A stretch of DNA of 64,000 bases from Paenibacillus sp. PAMC 26794 (GTDB lineage: Bacteria > Bacillota > Bacilli > Paenibacillales > Paenibacillaceae): the NCBI RefSeq assembly GCF_000316035.1, contig NZ_ANHX01000052.1, forward strand, positions 1-64,000, read 5' to 3'. Position numbers and translations under genes: made by a program. Shown one piece after another: positions 54,609-63,667 of this stretch; the stretch's first letter is position 1; every line of letters starts with the position of its first letter. Below the pieces are notes generated by a model. It was not told the origin of the DNA, did no database searches, and was given only the letters and a program-made list of their open reading frames with translations.

Positions 54609-54650
54609 GGAATGAATACAGCGGCCTTAATTGGCCGCTGTATTCATTCC
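54609..54650. repeat. 18-bp perfect inverted repeat (hairpin) shared by two convergent genes
   Basis: GGAATGAATACAGCGGCC (54609-54626) and GGCCGCTGTATTCATTCC (54633-54650) are exact complements with a 6-base loop. It ends six bases past the protease stop and covers the last codons of the convergent lipoprotein gene. No good T-run follows on either strand, but it may terminate both transcripts. Confidence 0.85.
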
Positions 54651-54986
54651 ATCCATCTTTACTGCTCTATAGTAAGTCTCATTATCTTTTACTGCAATAT
54701 AATCGTCTGTCTCTACATTTTTTACTTTAAATAATTTTGTCCCTTTTTTATACTTGTTGGAGAACAGATTCGGTAATTTATTACTTTCATTTGTAGAGTA
54801 TTTTTTAATTGTTCCAATTTCGATTTCCACATCAGTTGTAGTAACAGTTTCAGTTGTCACCTTGTAAATCCCATTCTCCCAAGTTACGACATCAAATGCC
54901 CAACTTTGAAGTTCATTATGACCTGAGTTTGAGCATGCCACAAGTAACAACATTGAAGTCAGAATGAATACAAAAGTCCTTCTCAT
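54627..54986 (-). CDS. Small lipoprotein
   Basis: A 119-aa lipoprotein: MRRTFVFILTSMLLLVACSNS has a lipobox VAC with Cys at about 18. The mature part is Thr/Val-rich with many Lys and no known domain. ATG 54986 is chosen because GGGAGG lies seven bases before it. Its last codons (GMNTAAN) form one arm of the inverted repeat at 54609-54650. Convergent with the matrixin gene and of the same AT-rich composition, so the two probably arrived together; a partner or inhibitor role for the protease is possible but not shown. Confidence 0.72.
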   Translation of the reverse strand: MRRTFVFILTSMLLLVACSNSGHNELQSWAFDVVTWENGIYKVTTETVTTTDVEIEIGTIKKYSTNESNKLPNLFSNKYKKGTKLFKVKNVETDDYIAVKDNETYYRAVKMDGMNTAAN

Positions 54987-55001
54987 AAAAAAACCTCCCA
55001 C

Positions 55002-55728
55002 TACAAAATGTTGTTATCTCATAATCCGGAAAATTCGAACAGCAAGAATTTAAAGCGCAAATATGTACATAATATTACCAATAATGTTTTTTATTGTCCA
55101 CACTATGCTGTGTAATTCATCATGAAATTCTGTAAATTATCATTTATGTCAGAAGTATGGTCGTAGGAAAGTTAAAAAAAACTTGGAAGAAGCGCCTGCG
55201 AAGCGGCGGTAGCCCGTAACCAGATGTCATATACTTTACCTAAATCCATCTAAAAAACGTTCTGTCTTTGATTACGATAAGCTCTACATGTAAAAAGTAT
55301 TTGCTGAATTCATCAGAATACTTTGATTATGCTGAAATGCGATAGTATAAATAAAGATCTGCAACTTCAGGAACAAAATTATAGATTTCATCCTTAGAAA
55401 CTTTAAATTAGAAATTCGTTAATCAGATTATATTTTTGCCTTTCCGGCAATCCGTACAAGTTCTAATCGCTCTTCATTTGTATTAAAGTAAGCTAACCTG
55501 TTCGTTGGTTTACTGGAACAGATTAAATATCACGCTCTAAAGTCCACTATTTTAAACAGTGAAACGGAGATTTTATCTTCAGAGATTTGTGCTTTTATCT
55601 CATCACATTAGCTCTGACATTATATTAACTAGGTAACAATCTAATCTGCAATGACACAATGTTCTTGTCCTCAGCTTGGGACAAGAACTTGGTTCCTTAA
55701 ATCAAAAAAAGCCGCTGTAATAGCGACT
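55002..55728. other. Low-GC gene-free stretch with short repeats
   Basis: No credible gene on either strand over about 730 bases. At its right end GTTCTTGTCC (55661), the inverted GGACAAGAAC (55679) and GTTCTTGTCC again (55743) form a direct/inverted repeat set; the longer unit ACAATGTTCTTGTCC occurs at 55656-55670 and 55738-55752, the second at the broken 3' edge of the helicase copy 2. Confidence 0.55.
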
Positions 55729-57187
55729 TTAAATGGAACAATGTTCTTGTCCCTTGATATAAGTCGGGAGGCGTCCAAGTTCTTGTTTGACGCCCAGAAA
55801 ATCCTGATGCAATTTCTCGCGGCGTGGCATCCGCTTGCGGCTTAACTCCTGAAGCAGATTCACCACTCGGGTATCCAAATGAATGCCATCCAGCAGGCTA
55901 AGCTTCACATCTGCATTGCGGTAATTCCCGATCAGGTCGATGATAACACAGTGTGACTTTCCTTCGGCTGTATAGATCGTTTCCACATGTTCCTCTTGAA
56001 GTTGGACGTTCATGAGCTGTTCTTCATCATACTTCGTGCCGATCCAGCGAATCTGCGAATAATCCGTGTCGTCGAATACCCCATAATATTGAAATGGCGC
56101 CAGCCGGGGTCGCCGTAACGCCCAGCAAGAACTTAGGCTGAAAATGCTCAATCACCGACATATACGTCTTCGCCGCCGCATGATGGAATTCGTCCACCAC
56201 GATCAGATCAAAGGCATCCAACGCAAAACCATCCCGGTGCTTCTGCATACTCAGCGTAAAGATCGAAGCGTAAACACAGTCCGCTGCCCCATCCTTATAC
56301 TGCCCGTTATAGATCCCATGACTTCGCTCCGGTATGATCCGTTGAAAAGACTTCTTCGCCTGGAACAGAATCTCTTCCCGATGCGCCACAAATAACACCC
56401 GCTTGAACCGCTGCGCGAAGAAACCCGCCAGATACGTTTTGCCAAGCCCTGTCGCCATGACGACCATTGCCTTGTCGTACTGTTCCTCCATCGTGCCATG
56501 AAGTGCTTCGAGGGCATCCAATTGCGCAAAGCGCGGCTGGATCGGGGCAAGCGACAGCTCGGCGGCGGTTTCTTCCTCTTTGTCCTCAGGTAGACCTGTG
56601 CCAAATTCCGCTTCTTCCATCTCCGTGATCCGCTGGATCATCTCCGGGTTCTTCTGGTGATACTTTCGGTACTCTTCCTCATACAGCGCAATCGAATCTG
56701 GGTTCACCGGCAAGGTTGTCTCGTGGTAGAAGCTCTGCATGAATTTATCCAAAGCCGACTGGAACGTATACGGCTCCGCCTCCGCATTCATCGCCAGATT
56801 CCATTCATATCCCGTCCTCAGCGCAGTGAACGAAAAGTTCGATGAACCGACAATCAGCAGTCCTTCCCCGTCGTCATGATCGAACAGATACGCTTTCGGG
56901 TGAAAAGAAGTGCCCATACTTCGCCACAGCCGTGTCTCAATTCGGGGATCAACCTCACACAGCGCCCGCAATCCTTCTGGCTGTGTTATGTACAGATAAT
57001 CTCCCGCGAGCATCCGCACCTCGGCCCCACGTTCTGCCGCCCGCTTCAAGTGAGGGGAAAGTAGTTTCACCCCAGACTGCATAATAAATGACGTCATAAT
57101 ATAAATCCCGGACGCATGCTGCATCCGGGTAATGAGTTCATCTGCCAAGTTATCTGTAATGAGTTTAACGTTAAGCTTCGTCGACAT
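55729..57187 (-). pseudogene. PLD-nuclease/DEAD-DEAH helicase, copy 2, heavily deleted
   Basis: Close relative of copy 1 (same start MSTKLNVKLITDN, same PLD and Walker A/B segments). Compared with copy 1 it lacks a segment after VTATP (about 30 codons, changing frame), a segment after HVETIY (about 115 codons, removing most helicase motifs), a short piece after LSLLD, and everything past about LPTY near 55758. It cannot encode a working helicase. The first base missing in copy 1 is present here (GAAGGACTGCTG). Its ATG overlaps the stop of the intact MazG-like gene by 17 bases. Confidence 0.85.
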
Positions 57188-57497
57188 CGATCAGATACAC
57201 CCGTTCCTGGAATCCACCACGCTCCTCAGCTTTGTCTGCTCGAAGCTTATCCAGCTGGGCCGCATTCGCACCATGCGCCTCCGCCAGCGCCCGGATGACC
57301 TCCAGCATGTCGGCTAGTTCTTCCAATGCTTCCTGATCGCTTACTGCACTCATGTATTCTTCCGATTCTTCTTGCAGCTTTGTTCTTAATTCTTGCTTAT
57401 ATTCCTCCGGATCCAGAATGCGTGTGCGGCATTCCTTGCCACTGGAAGTGATAATATGCGGAATCTTGTCCCGCACCAATTTGTTGTATTTAGGCAT
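57171..57497 (-). CDS. MazG-like NTP pyrophosphohydrolase, copy 2 (intact)
   Basis: A 108-aa protein of the all-alpha NTP pyrophosphatase (MazG/HisE-like) type. It begins MPKYNKLVRDKIPHIITSSG, the usual opening of this subgroup. The metal-binding acids are in LQEESEEYMSA and ALEELADMLEVI (ExxE ... ExxD pattern). It would hydrolyse nucleoside triphosphates to monophosphates. ATG 57497 has AAAGG nine bases upstream; the longer open frame has no support. It is overlapped by the helicase start in both copies, so the two proteins probably worked together. Confidence 0.8.
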   Translation of the reverse strand: MPKYNKLVRDKIPHIITSSGKECRTRILDPEEYKQELRTKLQEESEEYMSAVSDQEALEELADMLEVIRALAEAHGANAAQLDKLRADKAEERGGFQERVYLIDVDEA

Positions 57498-57725
57498 GTG
57501 GTATAACATCCTTTCTGCTGTGAGGGCCTTCGGGCTATGCGCCAGAATCTCCCTTTTTGCCATTATACCATTTGCTATGGGGAGGGATGGGTGGATTTTA
57601 TAAAGTGGTTGGGATGGAATGAGGAGATAAAAATAACCCATGACTACTCGTATTCGAGTTGAAATGGGCATTTGAATATACGTAATGTCTAATTGTTTGG
57701 CATCCAACTGTGGATCAGAAGGATT

Positions 57726-58223
57726 CTATCCCAATAGTTTTGCAACGATCGAATTCGTATCCATTGTTTCTTTATTAATTTCGACCAAGCAAGTGTCATC
57801 ATCCATAGCTGGTTCATATCCGATTCTAACCTTCTCAATTGAATACTTGTTCTTAGTATCAAGAATATACTCTATTAATTTCTGAGCTTTTAACTTTGTT
57901 TCTGAATTTTCTCCGCTGAACAATTCCTCTTCAGGAAAATTAATTACAAGATCTCCAAATTCCTCATCGAATGAAAATACAATCATCACATCGTTAAAGG
58001 TATGACCCAAGCTAAGCTCAGACAATAAAAGATTCCCTGATCCCTTAGGAGAAAAAATCTCTTCAAAGCTCTCTATTTGCTGAAATTCAATATCGTTTTC
58101 ACTACGGTTATCATAAAAGTGAGAACTTTTGATCCGATCCACCTGAATGTTCAAATCATTTTTAATGAATTGATCCAGATTATTTTTGTTAAAATCAATT
58201 AAAATGATTTCTAAACTTTCCAA
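57726..58223 (-). CDS. Probable immunity protein for the adjacent toxin
   Basis: A 165-aa acidic, AT-rich soluble protein with no recognised domain. It lies directly downstream of the C-terminal domain of a polymorphic toxin, the standard position for the immunity gene. Several starts are possible: ATGs at 58241 and 58238 overlap the toxin stop but lie before the GGAGG; TTG 58223 has that GGAGG eight bases upstream and is my choice. Ends near KLLG. The immunity role rests on position and composition only. Confidence 0.55.
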   Translation of the reverse strand: MESLEIILIDFNKNNLDQFIKNDLNIQVDRIKSSHFYDNRSENDIEFQQIESFEEIFSPKGSGNLLLSELSLGHTFNDVMIVFSFDEEFGDLVINFPEEELFSGENSETKLKAQKLIEYILDTKNKYSIEKVRIGYEPAMDDDTCLVEINKETMDTNSIVAKLLG

Positions 58224-58237
58224 ATTCACAACCTCCA

Positions 58238-59271
58238 TCATTGATCGATAAATCCTTTGAATGAACCATCTTGGTTAAGCCTTGCTCCGCGACAATCAGG
58301 TAAATTCTTTTCGAGGAAAGTAATACCTCTATTATTTGTGATTTTCTTAAATTCATCTGGAGCATCAAGTATATCCTGTAAATGCTTTTGAGCTACTTGA
58401 TTAATTTGTTCAGGCCCACCTCTAACTCTTCCCCATATCTCTGGGTTTCGCCCTGCATGTTTCTGCAAAGCATGTCCTACAACGGTTTCTCCACCTTTTT
58501 TGGGAGCAGTAGCAGAACTAATAACGGTATCTCTGTTAAATATCACAGGGTTTACACCATTCAAGTTATCTAGCTTAGACTTTGGAAACTTCAATCCTCC
58601 AGTCGGAACCTTATACCCCTTATTATACGTTCCTGTAAAAGCCAACACGAGCTTAGCAGCTGTAAACCTCCTATAGAAACTGCTGCTTGCCATGCTGGTA
58701 TGGATTCTCCAGTTATGGGATGACGACCTTCCTTAAACGCACTAATCTGTTCATCATATATATCCCCACCGCCAGACTCCGGTTGCTTCGGTCCAGCTCT
58801 CATTTCTTCATAGGTGCCACCATTTTCCCAATACTTAACAAACTCTTTTTGCCCTGGCATTCCATCCTCTGCTTCACTGGCAGGCATGTTAACTCCAAAC
58901 AAAGGATTATATACCATTCGTCGTTGCTCTTCTGGGTTACCTGTATTATGGTTCATCATTGTATGGGCAGCAATCTGTCCAGCAACGGCTCCCAAGCTCA
59001 CCTGTTCCTGATCTGCTTGTTCGAATCTCTCCGCAATCGCGGACAGATCTTGGGATGACTTAACCATACTTTCCAGTGCTCGATCCAGTACAGGACGTGA
59101 CTGGTGAAAATCATAGAAAAATCGTTCATGCGTTGCTCCCGCCCACTGAGACTGGATGAATCCGATCCGTGCGGTCAGGTCATTACGTATCTCTTCCAAC
59201 TGCTGTCTACCCTGCTCAATCTGTTTAGATACATGCAGCAGTTGCTCTGGGGTCACTTTAATTTTACTCAT
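58238..59271 (-). pseudogene. WXG100-type polymorphic toxin, split by a frameshift
   Basis: The N-terminal frame (ATG 59271 behind GGAG) encodes a WXG100/ESAT-6-like helical hairpin with W-A-G in IQSQWAGATHERF, then a linker ending ITGESIPAWQAAVSIGG. The C-terminal toxin domain (GHALQKHAGRNPEIWG, RGARLNQDGSFKGFID) continues in another frame from about 58655-58675. Joined, this is one secreted toxin of about 345 aa, exported by a type VII-like system. The toxin tip, with its conserved His and Arg, looks like a nuclease of the kind seen in polymorphic toxins, but I cannot name the family. The split could be a true lesion or a sequencing error. Confidence 0.75.
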
Positions 59272-59446
59272 ATCATTCTCCACTGTTAGAAATAGGATTT
59301 CACTATGTTAGCAGAAGCTTGATGTATATACATCCCTCTAACATCCTGATTTTTCCTTTCCCCAAATAAATAACTTTCATTACTTATAACCCTTCAGTCC
59401 CATTCCATATGAAAAGAACCTCCAGGTCATCATGGCACGCCTTATG

Positions 59447-59968
59447 TCAGGAAAAATTTGTTGAATTATCATTCAATCGAGTGGCTAACTCCTCTAATAT
59501 GTCTTCCGTTCGTTGATAAAGCTTTTCGATGTTATCAACATCTAAATATTGATCCTCTTGGCGTTCCTCTAAAGATGACATATGTTGCATCGTGCCGATG
59601 AACAAAGCGATATCCAATCCGGGTTCAGTGTCCGTATGCACTAGAGGCAAGATTTCATTCATGGTGAGTTCTTTGGGTGGATGAACTGAATGATACTTAT
59701 AGATATAAAGCGCCTTAATCATGGAGGCTAGAGCCCAATCGCAGAGAATCAGGCAGGTTTTGAACTGATTGTGATTACGCATGATGGCGGCGAGTTTGAG
59801 ATGATACTTAGCATGTTGGTGATAGGCCATTATTGAGGTACGTAGCATATGGTAAGCAGAAATATGTTTGGATCTAGGTTGTGTGGAGATATCATGGTCT
59901 TGCAAACGTGGGGTAAAATCTACTTGGTGATTACATTGTGCTTCGGTTATGGACCAATTTCTTGCCAT
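59447..59968 (-). CDS. HEPN-like helical protein
   Basis: A 173-aa protein. Residues about 45-125 fit the HEPN pattern of paired helices (AKYHLKLAAIMRNHNQF, then LCDWALASMIKALYIYKYHSVHP, then EILPLV). HEPN proteins are often RNases or substrate-binding partners in toxin and defence systems. The RxxxxH catalytic motif is not obvious, so RNase activity is doubtful. ATG 59968 has GGAGG seven bases before it. Divergent from an XRE regulator gene 141 bases away, which may control it. Confidence 0.55.
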   Translation of the reverse strand: MARNWSITEAQCNHQVDFTPRLQDHDISTQPRSKHISAYHMLRTSIMAYHQHAKYHLKLAAIMRNHNQFKTCLILCDWALASMIKALYIYKYHSVHPPKELTMNEILPLVHTDTEPGLDIALFIGTMQHMSSLEERQEDQYLDVDNIEKLYQRTEDILEELATRLNDNSTNFS

Positions 59969-60109
59969 TGTCATCCCTCCAAAGAGTTAATACCAGTATT
60001 ATACAATAAAATGATACCTATAGTAATCAAATAAATTATTTGTATTCTTCGTTTGGTGTTTACCTTGAGGAAACTTGTCTACACTTTTGAACATAGAGAG
60101 GTGAATACC

Positions 60110-60451
60110 ATGAACGAGGACAGAGAAGTTTTGAAGCTGGTCGGAGCCAGAATTCGCGCACTACGCAAAGAAAGAGGGTATTCACAGGAATCCCTCGGAG
60201 AAAAAGGTGGATTTCATTTTTCATACATAGGACAGATCGAACGTGGAGAAAAGAATGTTTCTTTGGTCAACTTGGCAAAGATCGCTGAGTCACTTGAAGT
60301 AAACTTAATACAACTTTTCGCTTATGTAGACGAGGATTTTCATTTCACAGAATCAGAAGTAGTTATACAGGAGATTGTAGCCATGTTGAGAGACGCCTCC
60401 CCTGACAGTATTCAACTAACCAAAAATGTGATACGAGAGATATTGAAATGA
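60110..60451 (+). CDS. XRE-family transcriptional regulator
   Basis: A 113-aa protein with an N-terminal helix-turn-helix of the Cro/CI type (about 8-65: VGARIRALRKERGYSQESLG, then FSYIGQIERGEKNVSLVNL) and a short C-terminal helical tail for dimerisation. GAGGTG lies six bases before ATG 60110; the longer frame has no site. Small stand-alone XRE proteins often regulate neighbouring defence or restriction genes; here it stands between the HEPN-like gene (divergent) and the methyltransferase/nuclease cluster (convergent). Confidence 0.87.
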   Translation: MNEDREVLKLVGARIRALRKERGYSQESLGEKGGFHFSYIGQIERGEKNVSLVNLAKIAESLEVNLIQLFAYVDEDFHFTESEVVIQEIVAMLRDASPDSIQLTKNVIREILK

Positions 60452-60543
60452 ATCTGATAAGATTGTTTATGTAATTACATGAGATCTAAATCTTGCATGT
60501 TGACATTAAACTATTAAAGATATTTCAATCATTCCTAAAAAAG

Positions 60544-60580
60544 AAAAGTACAATTCACATAATATGTGAATTGTACTTTT
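60544..60580. terminator. Bidirectional rho-independent terminator
   Basis: AAAAGTACAATTCACAT and ATGTGAATTGTACTTTT are exact complements around AAT, with T-runs on both strands. It separates the convergent XRE and methyltransferase genes within an otherwise gene-free 300-base gap. Confidence 0.88.
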
Positions 60581-60751
60581 TTTGAAATCCATTAATATAA
60601 CATCCATTCCTAAAAAAATCATAAATACATGAAATTGAATATCTACACCTTAAAGTATAGGAATCATTTTTATTTTCCTTTTTGAATATATCATTAAAAA
60701 GCAAATAAGTTTTACTCCAAATCAATATCAAATTACAAGTTAAGAATGAAA

Positions 60752-62017
60752 CTAACCTCTCTTTTTAAATCGGATTAAAGACTCTCTGAGTTTAATACTT
60801 TCATTTTGGCTTGCTCCCCTAATTTTTCTTAATGTATGGATACCACTCAACTCCCAACCCACAGTTCCACCTAACTCAGCTAAAATATTGTCAACTGGAA
60901 TTTCTATCCCAGCATAAGAAGAGGTGCTCACAACAATCCACATTGCAGCATCTTTATTTGATACATTGTAGATATTATTTAGTACCTGTTCCATATCTGC
61001 AAAATATGAAGAGACCATTCCTGGTATACCTTTGTCCCATAGAATAGAAGATCTCTCTTTTAACATTTCTACTAATCCCTCCACCTGTTGTGATGAAGAC
61101 TTATCATATGTGTCCCATTTATATTGAACATGGGAGCGCAATGTTTGACTTCGCAGAAACTTCAAATCGTCTTGACTTTTTACAAAATCTCCTAAATATA
61201 ACTCTGGACGATATACATCTGTATAATCAAAAGAATTTAAATATGGAGGCGAAAAAACTGTCAAATCAAACTTCTTCTCCCCCATAATTTTACTATTGAA
61301 TGAGTTCAATACACTATTATTTATAAAAGTCTGTTCACTAGTCCCTAAAGGGACTAATGTTACATCTCTAATAACCTGTCTAGCATACATCTCAAATCTA
61401 TTTCTTAATTCGATTGAACTAAAGCCCATCGAACTCCAATCCCTTTTGTAACGTAAACATTTCCCATCTCTTTTAGCATTAGAGCAATCTGCCATAGCTG
61501 AGTACAACGCTAACATGAAAGGAGGAAAACCTTCTGATATGGATTGAATTCCTTGTTTCAGTGACTCAAAGCCTCTCAGAACACTGATATTATACAACCA
61601 TTTTTTTAGTTCAGGACGGTAAGAAAACGTTGAAATATTCTCAAGTGGACTCTCAACTTCATATGGTCTTATAGAGATTATTTCTTTTAGCTGTTTTAGT
61701 AAATATTTTTCAGATCTTTTAGTTGATACTGATTTAGCTCTACTTACATATGCAAGAAAAGGATTCACTTCAATAGCTAAGGAATCAATTGAATTTTCAG
61801 CAGCAACTAGTGCAGTAGTACCTGAACCAGAAAAAGGATCTAAAATCACCATCTCTTTATTATTTTCTAGTTTATATTCATTAATGGCTCTTTGCACTAA
61901 TGCAGAACTATATCCTTCTTTAAAAGAATACCAGCGATGTCTTGAGTGTTCCATATTTACATTAAAATTAGGGATGCAATCTTCTGAATAGTCTTGATGT
62001 AGTATAGCATTACTCAT
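60752..62017 (-). CDS. Site-specific DNA methyltransferase (amino type)
   Basis: A 421-aa methyltransferase for exocyclic amino groups. The SAM-binding motif I is DPFSGSGTT (60-68) and the catalytic motif IV is SPPY (256-259) in VFSPPYLNSFDYTDVY; S-P-P-Y points to N4-cytosine or, less often, N6-adenine. Motif I comes before IV with about 190 residues between, an alpha-like order. A strong GGAGGTAA precedes the ATG and overlaps the nuclease gene stop. It most likely protects host DNA against the adjacent nuclease. AT-rich like its neighbours. Confidence 0.87.
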   Translation of the reverse strand: MSNAILHQDYSEDCIPNFNVNMEHSRHRWYSFKEGYSSALVQRAINEYKLENNKEMVILDPFSGSGTTALVAAENSIDSLAIEVNPFLAYVSRAKSVSTKRSEKYLLKQLKEIISIRPYEVESPLENISTFSYRPELKKWLYNISVLRGFESLKQGIQSISEGFPPFMLALYSAMADCSNAKRDGKCLRYKRDWSSMGFSSIELRNRFEMYARQVIRDVTLVPLGTSEQTFINNSVLNSFNSKIMGEKKFDLTVFSPPYLNSFDYTDVYRPELYLGDFVKSQDDLKFLRSQTLRSHVQYKWDTYDKSSSQQVEGLVEMLKERSSILWDKGIPGMVSSYFADMEQVLNNIYNVSNKDAAMWIVVSTSSYAGIEIPVDNILAELGGTVGWELSGIHTLRKIRGASQNESIKLRESLIRFKKRG

Positions 62018-62025
62018 TTTTTGCG

Positions 62026-63006
62026 TTACCTCCGAATCTCACTAGCTGTCTCTGATGGTAAAAATAAAACATAATAATCGCCTTTCATGTGTTTACTTTT
62101 CTCATCAATAACACTATTAGTACTATGTTCTCTTTCATGTCTTCCATCATAACAAACTAAAACACCCCTAGTAGCTAAAGGGTCTCTACCTAAATACACA
62201 AAAATTTGATCCATTCCTTCTTTTATACGTTGTTCATCAAATTTTGTTTTTGCTGCATTAACGCCTAACCACTTTATTTCAATGACAAAAACTTCACCTT
62301 GGAAGGTCTGTATCTCAATATCAGTTCTTTCTTGACTTATAGAATGCACTTCAGTTCTGACTCTACCGTCAATTAAGTTTTGTTCAATCCACCTAAACAA
62401 AGAGTTTTGTAATATTTTCTCTGTTTGCCTTTCAGCAATTAATACCCTCTTTCTCCTATCATTCCAAAAGAACTCCATTTCCTTTGGAAGTTGAATTTTA
62501 TGATGATCTTTTATCAATAATGCATATGATGAACCTGATCGACCATATTTAGTCAATCTTGGTTCACGCGCTCCTGGGGCAAGTACATCTACCTTTTTTC
62601 TGATGACACCATTAATAATTGTTTGAATTACTGTGCCTTCAACCCTTATAAAGATCCTCTCATTATCCGCGGAAAAATTACTTATCTTATCTAGATCTGC
62701 AACTAGGATGTCGGAGATAGGAAGAAAATTATTTTGCAAATCAATTTTAATACACTCTCTACCACTTTGCCTACAATGCATTATATCCTCTGCTACTAAC
62801 TCCATATCACTATCGAGTTTTTCATGCAGTTCAAAGCCAAAAACAATATTTCCATTTTCTTCATTTATCCTTTTGACTAACTCCATTAATTTATTGAGGA
62901 AATTCTTTACTCTTAGTATATCCGTTTTGAATGCGCCAGCAATTAAAGTTGATGCATCACCTATAAGTTCAGACAACAGAACCTTATCATGTCTCGATAA
63001 CTCCAT
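62026..63006 (-). CDS. PD-(D/E)xK nuclease-like effector
   Basis: A 326-aa protein. The C-terminal third carries a PD-(D/E)xK nuclease core: Asp229 in ERTDIEIQTF, then Glu243 and Lys245 in VFVIEIKWLG, with a following helix. The N-terminal 200 residues are unfamiliar; they may sense DNA or partner proteins. Its ATG (63006) begins one base after the stop of the middle-component gene, with only a weak ribosome site, so translation is probably coupled. Together with the methyltransferase it forms a restriction-modification-like pair. The ATPase and middle component upstream suggest an ABC-three-component system instead of simple restriction. Confidence 0.72.
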   Translation of the reverse strand: MELSRHDKVLLSELIGDASTLIAGAFKTDILRVKNFLNKLMELVKRINEENGNIVFGFELHEKLDSDMELVAEDIMHCRQSGRECIKIDLQNNFLPISDILVADLDKISNFSADNERIFIRVEGTVIQTIINGVIRKKVDVLAPGAREPRLTKYGRSGSSYALLIKDHHKIQLPKEMEFFWNDRRKRVLIAERQTEKILQNSLFRWIEQNLIDGRVRTEVHSISQERTDIEIQTFQGEVFVIEIKWLGVNAAKTKFDEQRIKEGMDQIFVYLGRDPLATRGVLVCYDGRHEREHSTNSVIDEKSKHMKGDYYVLFLPSETASEIRR

Positions 63007-63007
63007 A

Positions 63008-63667
63008 TCAATCAATCCAATCATTATCGTCATTATATTGTTTACTCATAGAACGCTGTTCAAGAAATTCTATTAAGAAATCAGCCATAAACCTATCAGA
63101 CATTTCAATTTTATCCATTTTAAACATTGTTTCCATTTTGATAATAACTTGGATCGTGAGATTTGTTTCATAGTTACTTAAATCTAGTTTATGTCCGTAA
63201 CCTTTATGCCCAAGGCGAGAATAGGTTGGCTCAGCATATACTAAATCCTTAACTCTATTAAAAGCATTTCGATTAGATAGAGATTCACAAATTGCTTCAA
63301 CAACATTATGTCTCTCAAAGATACTCTCACTGTTTGAGATGAGTTCTTCAACCCACTCTTCCCCTAAACCAGTAATTTCATAATTAGATACTATTTTACC
63401 GTTATTCACAACAATATCAGTTATATTAACTAGTCCCCAAAAACCTAGTAAATCGGCAGCATTTTGTATTTTTTGATCGTACGGTCCATGATGATATGTT
63501 TCGTAACCGTTGGTTGCAGATATTATATGTCTACAAACCACCAAAGAATCTACAAGATATAAAATTTTCTGCAATTGTAGTCTACCTAGTTTTTGATTAT
63601 GACTCTTACTAATTTTTAATACTATAGCTACATCACGAACACGCTCAATCAGCTCCTTTGTGATCAT
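63008..63667 (-). CDS. Small middle-component-like protein (DUF4065/Panacea-like fold)
   Basis: A 219-aa protein. Residues about 25-85 contain LGRLQLQKILYLVDSL and YHHGPYDQKIQNAADLLGFW, a pattern seen in DUF4065/Panacea-type helical proteins and in middle components of ABC-three-component systems. The rest is helical and polar. ATG 63667 has GGAGG nine bases upstream and overlaps the ATPase gene end by 23 bases. It would connect the ATPase to the effector. The assignment comes from pattern and gene order. Confidence 0.6.
   Translation of the reverse strand: MITKELIERVRDVAIVLKISKSHNQKLGRLQLQKILYLVDSLVVCRHIISATNGYETYHHGPYDQKIQNAADLLGFWGLVNITDIVVNNGKIVSNYEITGLGEEWVEELISNSESIFERHNVVEAICESLSNRNAFNRVKDLVYAEPTYSRLGHKGYGHKLDLSNYETNLTIQVIIKMETMFKMDKIEMSDRFMADFLIEFLEQRSMSKQYNDDNDWID

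Noticed and set aside
58591..58693. Programmed frameshift in the toxin gene
   Set aside because: No slippery heptamer is seen at the junction; lesion or read error is simpler, so it is listed as a pseudogene.
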